From Haliclona indistincta (taxonomy: Eukaryota; Porifera; Demospongiae; Haplosclerida; Chalinidae): a DNA stretch of 64,000 nucleotides. This document shows, piece by piece, positions 1 through 10,910 of this stretch. Under the pieces are notes generated by a model, which worked only from the letters and a program-made list of their open reading frames with translations, was not told the origin of the DNA and ran no database searches. The position numbers and the translations under genes were made by a program. Position 1 is the first letter of the stretch. Every line of letters begins with the position of its first letter. The stretch is taken from contig OZ024784.1 in NCBI GenBank assembly GCA_964017065.1, forward strand, positions 13,683,152-13,747,151, read 5' to 3'.

Positions 1-372
1 AGTACTTAAGTGTGTGCCTGACAGACAGGATATTCAGAGGAAGCTTATCACATGTAAATAATGAAGTGTTTACATACCATAGTGCCATTAGATCAGCACT
101 ATGTACCATTAAAATGAGAAGGCCGAAATTTTCATGGAAGTACAGTACCATCCTTGTTGTGTAGCATTTATTCGGCTCAAATACAAATGTAATCATAATG
201 AAGAGCAGAATGATGCTAGTGTAAATAACAATGAAAAGTTGACCAATAGTCATGAGTTATCCATTGCATCCTAAAATAATAGCTGGATTATTGATGACAC
301 CTTACGAGATGGCATCATAACTGATATCCTGTGTTTGCATTGTAACATGTGTGTGTCTCTCTCTCTGTGTAG

Positions 373-480
373 TCACGCTTGCTTCAGAGTCTGGGTATCC
401 AGTCTGTGCTACTTACAGATGGAAAAAGTCCTATCAACTTGTATGGCTCTCCCAGTGCTGGCTATGTCACTCAAAAGTGA
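373..480 (+). CDS. possible terminal exon of an unidentified gene
   Basis: A pyrimidine-rich tract ending in TAG at 370-372 looks like a 3' splice acceptor. From 373 a phase-0 frame encodes 35 residues and ends with TGA at 478-480. The peptide includes LLQSLGIQSVLLTDGKSP and NLYGSPSAGYVTQK, which reads like real protein. I do not recognise the family. Any earlier exons would lie at or beyond the left edge. Positions 1-372 otherwise show nothing I can assign. A second frame through the same region stays open for longer but looks less protein-like. Confidence 0.3.
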   Translation, partial: SRLLQSLGIQSVLLTDGKSPINLYGSPSAGYVTQK

Positions 481-740
481 TAACTATTATAAACTTTCGT
501 TGCATAGGTACAAAACTACTATTTTTAGTAGAGTTTTATCAAGCTATTGTTATTATTATTATTATTAGTAAACAACAATATTACATGATCAAACCAAATA
601 CACATGTCACACAAGCAAGCTTCTCAGCTCGTATAGTATGTCGATAGTATAGTATTGTATAGTATAGTATCCACAGGTTTCATGAGTTACAAATTGTACA
701 TTTTTTGTTGTTATGCATGACTGTTTGTTTCCTCGACTTC
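481..740. other. intergenic, no gene seen
   Basis: AT-rich spacer with a short ATT run near 548-567 and a TAGTATAGTAT-type run near 640-670. No gene, RNA or element was recognised. Confidence 0.5.
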
Positions 741-1061
741 TCAGTCTGTTGCTGGTAGAGATTCCACGATCTCTCCTTGCGTGGTTGACGGGAGAAGCCC
801 CGGCTGCACCCTGATCACGAGCTGCACTTCAAGACTGTCGCTGCGTGCAATCTCCACCATAGATCTAGTCTCCACTGAGCGATGCACTTGCCTTTGTGCA
901 GGTTGAGGGCCTGGTATCAGCCGGGATGAAGCTCTGTGGCCTTCTTGGCTCACTTCAGTACTAATGGTTGTAGTACGCGGCCGTCTCCAATAGTAAACTG
1001 CTATCGCCATTGCTGCTGTGATGGCTACACTTAGAACGACACTGTCAAGATCAGCAGGCAT
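741..1061 (-). CDS. small single-pass membrane protein, unknown
   Basis: Uninterrupted 106-residue frame. It starts with MPADLDSV followed by a hydrophobic stretch at about residues 8-24 (VVLSVAITAAMAIAVYY) and a basic WRRPR stop-transfer motif. The remaining 80 residues are Ser/Arg/Gln-rich and probably soluble. This suits a small N-terminally anchored protein of an organelle or the endoplasmic reticulum. No domain is recognised. It lies 770 bp downstream of the 3' end of ASPM on the same strand. It might also be one exon of a longer gene or a chance frame. The membrane segment followed by the basic flank is the main support. Confidence 0.35.
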   Translation of the reverse strand: MPADLDSVVLSVAITAAMAIAVYYWRRPRTTTISTEVSQEGHRASSRLIPGPQPAQRQVHRSVETRSMVEIARSDSLEVQLVIRVQPGLLPSTTQGEIVESLPATD

Positions 1062-1833
1062 CTTGCAGATGAGTAATGCAGCGTACGTAGTCTATTCTTG
1101 AGTCTGTACGAGACGTGGCGGTCTATGCGAGTACTAGGTTAGCTTGCAGGCTGCAGAACTTTTTGCACGAGTCTGCAAGCGGTCAAATTATTTTAAACCC
1201 TTCAGTGAAATTCCTGTGGTAAGCGGTACCATTTAATTAGGAACACTGCAAATACATTGGGTTTATCACTTCTCAAGTGTATATGTAGCATGCAATCTAG
1301 AAAATTTTTACGCATGCGCGCTAACCCTTGGACTACCTATCCATTGCTAAACTAGTACACTGCATCGCAACTGCAGTAAAGGCTAGATTCTCTGGCTTTT
1401 ATTTTTTTCATTGCGGACCCTATTTTTAGTACCTAATCTGATAGCACAGACGTAGGCTGGCTTAGCCTACGTCTGTCTGTGCTATCAGATTAGGTACTAA
1501 AATAAATACGCATGCCTCCGTGGCTCCATCTATACATGGTTCTGGTTCTTCTTCATGACGGAATAACGATGCTGCATGCATACATTGTGATCTAGAACTA
1601 CTCATAAAATAAAAATGTTACTTGGGTCATGTCAGTCAGCAATGGTCAGTGTTTATGGAAAATAACTACACATGCAATGTGTGTAAACGGGTTATACTCT
1701 GCTGGACTATTGTGGTGTTACCATGGAAACAATAAAGTACTGGCACTGCATCATGTATAACTAACTCAATAGGATAACTAATAAAAACACAGTAGAGGAC
1801 ATAGTATTTGTGTTAAAGGTCAGGAACAATATT
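1062..1833. other. intergenic spacer with a palindrome
   Basis: No gene seen. The spacer holds the near-perfect palindrome listed at 1421-1505. Confidence 0.5.
1421..1505. repeat. near-perfect palindrome (snap-back element)
   Basis: The left arm, running from TAGTACCTAATCTGATAGCA through CGTAGGCT, is repeated as its reverse complement after a loop of a few bases. The arms are about 38-40 bp and extend into TATTTT/AAAATA. The size and perfection resemble a very small fold-back transposon or solo inverted-repeat relic. A regulatory hairpin is possible but nothing supports it. Confidence 0.7.
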
Positions 1834-4800
1834 TCAGAGTAGTTTCTGTAGGTACTTGTAACAGCATTGATGAAGGTTAGAGCTACTTTGTGATCTTTTT
1901 GTTCTCTGTCTCATCTTGTCTAGAGCAGTTTTCATGGAAACCAATTTCTTTAAACAATGTTCAGGAAAAGCCTGACGGAAAGCAATAATTAGTGAAGATG
2001 CCTGCACGTTGTTTGCTTACCTGAGCATGTGGGAGCTGCTTGTATGAGAAGAGGAGTTTGCAGGACTGCAGCATGAAGTCTGGCTGTGTGAGGTGGACCT
2101 TGGTCATGAAATCAACCAGTGTTGAGAGCGAGTTGCTCTCAGTAAACATATAACCGCTGGTAGACTGCCACTGCATGAGTATAGACAATGATAAGCTCTT
2201 TGAAATAACACTACACAGTTTTCACAGCAACACACAGTTGTTATACTACACAGTTGTTACACAAGACATGCCCAAGACCCATTTCCTGAAACCAGACACT
2301 TTCAAAGCTGTTCTTGTACCATTTGCATTGCATGTATAATGTGGATGCATGTAAACATGTTTTGACTCTGAAGTGGTTACATTCATATTTTCCAGCCTCC
2401 CTTGCACGCCTCCATAAAAGGGCTGGCTTAGCTAGATACCCCTCCATTGTTGGTCTGCCTACTACTGACCTTGCTAAGGTTGGAGAGGATGGTGACACAG
2501 ATGTTAGCGACCTTTAGGGCAGGTCTGCTTCTATTGGCACTAGAGATGTATTCATACAGCGTGAGTGTTGCATTAGCTTGTACTACAGCTAATGAACACC
2601 TCTCAGACACACTTGTCATCAGCTCTACAGGAGAACACACGATCAGGATACACACAAGATCACTCCTCTCCTAACCAATGCTCTTGAGGACATCAACAAC
2701 AGTGGAGAGATATTTACAGTGCTTCAGTATGTCCAGCATGGAGGGTAGCCTGCTCCACAGCTTCATTTGCTGCTGAGCTGCAGCATTAGCTTTTGCTATC
2801 CTCTCCCGTGCACTCTGGACAGCTTTACTCTTCACCTTCTTGCGCACACACCAACCCCTCCATGTAGACTAGACAAACACACATTAATAATTATTACATC
2901 TAGCTAGACTAAATTATTTGTGGAAACAAACCCAAATAGAGTGCTCACCTGGATAACTAAAGCTGATGACATCATCTTTCTCATGTGCTGCCGAATCTGC
3001 AATAAAATCATCAGCAAAAATGAAATCATCGAGTACATAAGGTAGTCAATAGTAGTGTCTAGTGTTACACAAATGTGATAATTTATCCTACTATCCCAAT
3101 GTAAGTGTTATGACATCCTCAATGTTAGGATGCCAACTATAATTGCATCAACCATAAACATCATCTACTTCCTGCATGTGCACATGACTCCTGTATACTT
3201 GCTTACCAACATGCCTCTAGTCATTCTCTGAAGGAGGCGAGTGCTGCTCTGCATTCTGTGGTATCTATTCCTAGCTAGCCAGCCCCTCACTGCTGCCTGT
3301 ACCAGCACTACTTGTCTCAGCTGAGTCCTGTAGGCCCTCCTGGCTACCTGGCATCTCCACCAGCGCTGTAGTCTCACCACACACAGGTGCCGATGAGCAA
3401 CCATACTGAACTGAGTGAGATAAGTCTGCCTTCTCTACAATGGGGGAAAATTGTATTACACACTGCACATGAGAGTGGGAGTATATTCCTAGATAAACAA
3501 AGATTTCCAACATGTGCCCAAAGCTTCCCAGTGTCTATCCTATGAATAACCACATCAATGACTTACTGCCTGTCTTCTGCAAGCTAGCAATCTTCTGGTA
3601 GCTCGCTGCAAACACACAACAGCTCTCAGTTTTCTCCTCTGCTGCTGAAGTCTATAGGCTCTCTGTAGAGTTATGGTAGCACTGCGCAAAGCCACGTATT
3701 CCTTCCTCTTCTGCTGACACAATCTCCATGCCCGATAGCTGTGCTGTATGACCATCACAGCATTTCTCATTGACTGGTAGTAACAGGACAGTGTTCTGGT
3801 CTGTAGTGTAGCTCTCCAGTGTTGCTGAATAGTGATGGCTACATTCTGTAGCTGACGGTATCTCTTCTGAGCAACGTGGGTTCGGTATGCGGTCTGGATA
3901 ATGACTGCTGACTGCTTCATGATGAGGTATTGTGTGCGCTGATTGTGAGCTCTATAAGCTGTCTGTATAACTATAGAAGCTAAGTTTCGTCTCTGTACCT
4001 CTGCATGTACATGCCTGACTGCCTGGCGATATCGATACCACTGCTGTATTCTCAGAGCTGCTCTTCGCACTTCATCGTACCTTCTCTGTGTTTGCCAGCC
4101 TCTAACAGCAGCCTGAATCGTGATGGTTGATCTTCTGAGCTCAAGGTACCAAGTGCGTGACTGCCTAGCTGTGAGCATTGCTCTAGTTCTTTGTTGTAGA
4201 ACAGAAGTGGCTGTTCTAATCTGAAGATATCTTCTGCGTGCAACAAGACCACGAACAAGTGACTGCAACTTGATCACTGATTCCATTGTGTGTCTGAACC
4301 CTCTCCTGACTAAACACCCGCGAGTGTGTTTTTGAAGGACAGTGACTGCTGCTCTCTGTTGATGGTAGCATTGTCTAGCAAGGTAGCCCCTCACTTGTGC
4401 CTGGATGAGTATAGCTGCTGTGTTGCGGCGGTGTTGTTCACATAAGTGACTATAGTGTCTCCTGGCTAGCATTCCTCTAATGTGTCTCTGGAGAAGAAGT
4501 GTGGATGTTCTAGTTGCCATAAATTTCCGTGCTTCTTGCCACATTCTGAAGTTCTTCTGTAGTGTTATGGCAGCTGATCGAGTAGTGTTGTAGCGATAGC
4601 GTGCTAGCCAGCCTCTAGCAATAGCCTGGACCTTGATGACTGACCTTCTTGTTACTAAGTACATTTGACGTTGTTGACGTGCTTCAATGGCAGCTCTGTA
4701 GTGAGTTTGTATAACTACTGCAGCTCTTCTCTTCATTAGATAAGTCTGTCTTGCTGTGTGGCAGCGGTAAGTTGCCTGGATGAGAGTAGCTGAGTTGTGA

Positions 4801-7800
4801 ATGAGATGAAGCCGCTGGCGATATGCATTTTGAATGGTAACTGCAGATGTGTGCCATCTCTGGACCATTCTTCTGACAAGGAAGCCTCTAAATACCTTTT
4901 GCATTATAAGAGTAGCTTTCTGTATGACTAGGAATTCCTTTCTTGCCTCTCTAGCACACAAACACGCCCTCCATTTGTGCTGAATAATGGTAGTAGCACT
5001 GTGAATGAGAAGATATCTCCTTCGTTGCTGACATGCTCTCCACACAGCTTGAATCTTGACGACTTTGTTTCTGGACATCGAATATGTCTGGCGTGCCAGA
5101 TAGCAGCGGATGTGGGACTGAATTACTACAGCAGCTCTACGTCTCTTCTGATAGTCTCTCACAGCTAAGAATGCTCGAGCATATGCTTGGAGTCTCACAG
5201 CTGCCTGCTGACGACGGTTGTAGCATGCTCTCCAAGCTGATTGTATGACTAGCAAAGCACTCATCCTCCTATTGCACTCTTGTCTTGCAAGATAAGCTCT
5301 GGTTGCTGACTGTAATATTACTGCAGCATGACATAGCTCAGTATAGCTCCTCCTTGTTTGGTACATACGATAATAAGATTGTATAATGATGGCTGAGTCT
5401 CTTTGTGTTATGTACCGTTTCCTGTCTCTGAATCTCCTCCAGTTCGCTTGCAAGAGAGTGGCAGCATTCTTGTGCTTGTTAGCTCGATACTTCCTAAAGG
5501 AGAGCTGGATCATAATAGCTGCTTTCCTTTGTTTAAGGTAGTGCTTTCTTGCCAAGAACCTTCTTGTATTGGCTTGGATGATAGTAGCAGCACCATGCAT
5601 CAGAGTTAGTTTCTTCTTGACCTGATACCAACGCACACATGACTGGATGCATATGGCAGCTCTCTTCATCTCCTGGTATCTTCTCTTGGTAGAGAATGAC
5701 CTCCATGCTGACTGGATTACTAAAGAAGATTGCTGGAACTGTTGGTAGGTCCTGCGAGCTCTAATACCTCTCCATGCTGCTTGTATTCTGACTGCAGAAG
5801 TGATACGTTGCCGCTCAAGATGAGCCTTTCTTCTGGCTAGCCAACCTCTACTGTAAGACTGCAAAGCAATGATAGCATCTTTCTGCTGCCGATATTTTCT
5901 CATAGCTAAGAAGCATCTAGTTACAGCTTGAAGAACAGTAGCAGCTTGTCGCTGCTGATGATATCTTTTGTGAACAAGATATCCTCTCGTGTGAGCTTGA
6001 AGGATTACGCAAGCATTCTGAGCAATGTGGTAGTTTCTCCTGGCTAAGAAACCTCTGGTGTGAGCTTGTAGTGCGACAGCAGCTCTTTTAAGCTCCACGT
6101 AGGCTGCTTTCTCATGCTTCATGGCTACTTGAGCTCTCCACTGGTGCTGCAGACAAACTGCTGCTTGCCTTAGCTGTAGAAAGCTTCTTCGTTGTTGATG
6201 AGATTTGAAGCATGCCTGTATGAGAACAGCTGCTTTCTTCTCCTTGACTAGTTCTCTCTGCACCCTCCACCTCCTCATATGTGACTGAAGGACAATAGTT
6301 GCTTGTCGCATCTTCAAGAATTCATTTCTCTGATGCCGAGTGGAAATAGTGGCTCGAAGGTGTTTTTGCAAGATTTGTGTGCTTATTTTGATCGTAAAGA
6401 ATTGCTTGCGGGCAAGAAATCTGCGAATTGAGGCTTGCATGACCACAGCAGCACTGTGCTGCAAACTCATTTCTCTCTGGACCCTCCATCGTCTGAAGAA
6501 AGATTGTATAGTGATGGTGGCTCTCCTCAGAGTAAGGTAGGCCTCTCTTTGTTGTCTCATGCTCTGTGTAGCTCGAATACGAGTTTGCAAGACTAAAGCA
6601 CTTTGCTTGATTGCAATGTACTGCTTACGAACAAGAAAGCTTCTGGTAAAGGCTTGTATGATGATGGCTGCTGAGTGCTGCTGGGACAACTGCCTTTGGA
6701 CTTGCCACCTCCTCAGGTGAGACTGCAGTGCAATAGTAGCTTGCTTCAACAACTGGTAGTTCTTCCTCTGATGCTCCATGCTCTGTGTAGCACGAACATG
6801 TGCTTGTAGAACTAGAGTGCTGTGTCTGACGATAAGATAGTTCCTCCGAGCAAGGTAGCTACGAACCTTGGCTTGAATTACGACAGCAGCTTTGTGTTGA
6901 TTAGTGAGTTGTCTCTGTATGTGCCACCTTCTCACATGGGACTGTAGAGTAATTGTGGCCTCTCTTAGTGTCTGGTATTTCATTCTCTGTTGCATTGCAG
7001 CAAGTGTTGATCTTGTGTAGACCTGCAGTGTGATAGCACTTTGCCTGATGGCGAGATAGTGTCTGTAAGCAAGGAAGCCACGCACTGAGGCTTGAATCAC
7101 TACAGCAGCTGAGTGTTGCCTACGAATCATCTTCTGAACTTTCCATCTTCTGAAATGAGCTTGTATCAGTACTGTGGCTTGCCTAACAGCAAGATAAGCT
7201 TCCTGCTGCTTCTTGGCTGCTAGAGTTGCCTTCAAATGACGCTGAATCACAACTGCTGCTCTTTGTACAGCAACATATTGCTTTCTTTCCCTGTAGCTTC
7301 TAAAGCTTGCTTGGATCACAATTGCTGCAGCTGCTTTCTGGTGTGCCTTATAAGCAAGCCAGTTCCTAACAGCTCTGTGAAGAACTAAACAGGCTTGCTG
7401 CTTGGCATGATACACATCTCTAGCTCTTTCCCCTTGAATATAAGCTTTGAAATGCACTTGAAGAACAGCAGTAGCACTAAGAATAGTAGCGTAGTGCTTC
7501 CTCTGACGATAACCACGATAGAATGCTTGAATACATGAGGCAGCTTCGAATCTTCTTCTCTGACGCAAAATCTCTCTCCATCTCCTTTGAGTGACAATGA
7601 CAGCTTCTCTTTCCTTCTGATACTTTCTTCTAGCAATCCAGCTCCTTACAGTTGCTTGAAGCGATGTAGCTGCCTTGTGCTGTCTTGCCTTGTGCCATCG
7701 TCTGAACGCTCTCTGAAGAGTAGCAGTAGCTGTTCTCAGTGTGACAAAGGCTTCACGTTGCTGTTTCATTTGCTTGTGAGCTCTCCATCGAGTTTGTACA

Positions 7801-10740
7801 ACCAATGCTGCTAATATGCGCCTCTGTCTAGCTTGTATTGCCTATGAAGAGTGAATGAACATAATGCATGTCACAATGCTGTATACAATGGTACCTTTCT
7901 TCTCTGCTCTTTCTTCTGGTCAGTATATTTTCTCCATGTTTTCTGTATACAAATAGCCGCTCTTGTCTCTCTCCGTAGTAACATGAGTTGTTGACACATA
8001 TATGTCACACATGTAATCACCACCTGTCAGTGCATGGATAGTAACATGATTTCATTTATACAAGTATTGTTACCTTCTCATCAGGCATGGTACTGGACAT
8101 GTCTCTCGAGTGTATCATGAGAGGAACTCCACCCAACAATGGGAGCTATAGCGACCATAAGCAGTAAACACTGTGCAACTGATGTGTGTGTTTGTTTATA
8201 GTACCTTCTGAGCCAACAACTTGAAATTGGCTTTTTCAGTAGCAAGCAAAGTTTCTCTCTTTCTGTCAACACCAGTAGCTGCATGAAGTGTGCAGTGTTA
8301 GCATGAAAGGACAAACAGTTTTACTCTTACTGGGACTAAACGTTGCTGTCCAGGCTCCATAGTTCTCTTCCTCCAGCTCTGGTTCAGGGCAGGTTGTTGC
8401 CGGCTGCGAGAGAGTGGTCTCGTTACCGATTGCCTCCAACGGTAAGAGGCTAGGCAGGTAATGGTGCAGCAAGTAGCAGAATGCACGGCCATCAGAGAAT
8501 GATGTGCTGAAGTTATTGACCTAGAAACAAACACATCAACAGATCAGACAAAGTGAGCTATCTCACCGGCACACCGTATAGCGCACAGACTGCTCTACAC
8601 CAGTCCAGCAACAAACTAAGCTCAGGAGACTGGAAGAATATGCTAGCCTCGATCGATGAGCTATGGCAATTTCCGAACTGACTCGCTATTGGGTGAGGTT
8701 TTTGCTTTTCTAGATACCGTATCTCTTCCTTTAGCTCTTTCTGGTTTACTGCTACTTTTACCTGCAACAAAAAAAGAGAAAGAGTTAGTAGAAACGCGAG
8801 GAAAGCACACTATACCTTATAGTGGAAGATGAGGCTCCAAAGTAGAGCAAGGGTCTTCTCTCTGTGACCCTCTACAATGCTCTGTGATGAAACTGTTGAT
8901 GGCAGTCGCAGTAAGCCTCTCAAGCTACTAAGACACACTTCAACATTGTGCACCTTCTAAATAACAATACAATTTTCTTAACATTATAAATTTCCAAACA
9001 GTGCATACATTACCTGCATCTTGGTGGTAGCAGGAACCCTCAGCTGTTGAGAGAGACCCCAATTTTCACTGAGTAATTCCACCAGACGACTGGATAGCAA
9101 TAAAAATATTATTGCAACAAGAGACCGTAAAACTGTGAACATACGTTAGCCTTAGTCCATCTTGTAGGTCAGTGGCTAGATTTTTCACAGTATAGTCAAA
9201 CTCATGCAGAGGAGACTGGAATGATAGGTAGGTGACATTGTGTGAGGGGTCTGTGTAGTCACTCACCTGTTCATGGCTTACTGAATAGCCAAGGTGATGA
9301 AGGTGTCTAGTGAGGTTTCCTTCACCAGATAGAAAGCGACAAAAACTCCATAGCACCTCTCGACTTGACTAAGTGGACAATGCAACATGTGACACAAGGT
9401 ACTGTACTGAGTTACCTTGACATGGGCCTCCTTGATGAAAAGACAAGGATCATGGTCAATGAGCCTGGTGAGTTTGGCTTTATCTAACAGTAAAACCAGT
9501 TGTAGGAACCTCTTCAGGATGAACTGGCAAACAGCATCAGCATAGCCTGCAGGAATACAAGAATGTTACATAAAATGCATGTGTGCAAAAATCATTACCT
9601 TTGCCATAATGTCCTGTAACATTTGGCTGGTAGTACATTTCAGCTATCTGGTCGCTGGCAAGCAAACGAGACTGAATGTACAAGGCGAGAGTTTGAGGAA
9701 TGGTGTGTTGAGGACGCACTTCAATCATTTCACCAAACATAGCCTGGAATACAGAAGGATTTCTAGAACCAGAAAATGATAATAAAAACCTCTAATCCAA
9801 GCTTCAGCCATATTGGATTGTAGCACATGAGTAGCTTAAGCAGTTCTTCTCTTGCTCCCACGTCAGTGTGAGGACTGTGGTCCCTTTTAATTGTCAGTCG
9901 TCCTGTCTCTATCTCAATGTCTAGTCGCTCAAACACTCTAGTACATGGCTCTGACTGAAACAAACAGCAGGCAGACTGAGAGAGAAAGAGATAAGGTATG
10001 TGATGAGTACGTTACTGTTAGCCTCACTTGTCTCCATATTGATATCCTTCTCTTCTTTAGTAGATCCAGTGGAGTAAGAAGAGGAGATTTAACTCGAGTG
10101 CTACCATCAAATTCAAGAGGAGCTGGAGCTATATAAGAGACAAGCAAATAACACAATACTATGAGAGATCACTGTAAACTGTGCCTACCTGGCTTTCCTT
10201 GTGGAGTTATGATGTTTCCATATTGATCCGTTGGAGCTAGGATGAAATTTAGCCACTTAGTGAATCCTGAAAATAACAGCAAAAATCCAGTAAACTCTGA
10301 AAGTGCCACAAACCTCTCTCCTGCTTGGTTGCCCAATGTTCATCATACAAGTTTGTCTTACTGATGAAGGGTAATGGCTTAGATATAACTTTGTCTTTCA
10401 CTATAGGGCACAAAACAGTCTTGGAATTATACTGCATGTGAATGATTGCACCTTTGTTCAGTGGCTTTAGCACTAGTTTTTTCTGAGCCACTCCTGGAAC
10501 GACTCCACTACTTCTGCTAATAGGTTTTCTTCCTAATTATAAGTTAATATGAACAATATCACCTATTATTATAACTATAATTATATATAATATCACCTGG
10601 TTGCTTTACTCTAACTCCTGGTGGTCTGTTCTCTTTTCTTGAACTGATCTGCAGTGGACATACCATTGTTCAGGAATGATAAAGTAGGATAAGAGACATA
10701 CAGTGAACGTCTCCTCATGTTTTCTCGTGAACGACGACAT
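1834..10740 (-). CDS. ASPM: ASPM: abnormal spindle-like microtubule/calmodulin-binding protein
   Basis: Complete 24-exon gene, about 2,388 residues. Exons (minus): 10702-10740, 10597-10648, 10314-10532, 10189-10266, 10028-10128, 9790-9954, 9599-9743, 9416-9546, 9267-9368, 9145-9215, 9014-9089, 8816-8956, 8567-8761, 8331-8520, 8205-8278, 8074-8145, 7895-8023, 3567-7841, 3207-3434, 2949-2996, 2676-2868, 2470-2624, 2021-2170, 1834-1971. All phases agree. An N-terminal ASPM block (ATKQERG/FTKWLNFILAP) is followed by calponin-homology segments at about residues 310-620, a huge IQ array at about 640-2190 whose central exon alone has 1,425 codons, and a helical C-terminus. ASPM focuses minus ends at spindle poles; IQ motifs bind calmodulin. 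The start gives only about 70 residues before the WLNFIL block, so the ASH domain of vertebrate ASPM appears absent. Confidence 0.95.
6240..7334 (-). repeat. 219-bp higher-order repeat coding for triple IQ units
   Basis: Within the long ASPM exon, five consecutive blocks of 73 codons share one register. Each carries three IQ-type helices, with recurring phrases such as HSAAVVIQASVRGF, then an LVLQ or ITLQ helix, then ATITLQSHVRRW. The blocks are clearly related but diverged. Unequal exchange within the exon would explain them. Confidence 0.75.
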
Positions 10741-10910
10741 AATCCCGACTCACTATCTTGAGCTCATGAGGGAAAAGGCGCCCTTGGTTCAAATTCAAAT
10801 GAGCGTTTCTGATTGGTTGGAATCAACACAACGCTCCGCCTACAATATAACTTACCACGCCCTTTTAAACGCTCCACCTCTGCAGTACAGTTCTAGCGAG
10901 CAAAGCAAAA
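10741..10910. promoter_or_regulatory. divergent promoter shared by ASPM and ATG16L
   Basis: Only 170 bp separate the two start codons. The segment contains ATTGG at 10812-10816 (a CCAAT box read toward ASPM), a GGCGCC core near 10777-10782 and TTTTAAA near 10863-10869. Vertebrate ASPM is a cell-cycle gene with CCAAT and E2F/CHR-type control. That the same logic applies here is inference. Confidence 0.5.

Noticed and set aside
351..647. 98-codon open frame at the left edge
   Set aside because: Composition is poor (runs of Ile and Tyr from ATT repeats) and the overlapping exon-like frame at 373-480 looks better.
2241..2498. Open frames of 65-85 codons on both strands across ASPM introns and exons
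   Set aside because: They overlap phase-consistent ASPM exons in other frames or cross splice sites.
4977..5168. Plus-strand frames inside the ASPM IQ exon
   Set aside because: Shadow of the strongly repeated minus-strand exon; no domain.
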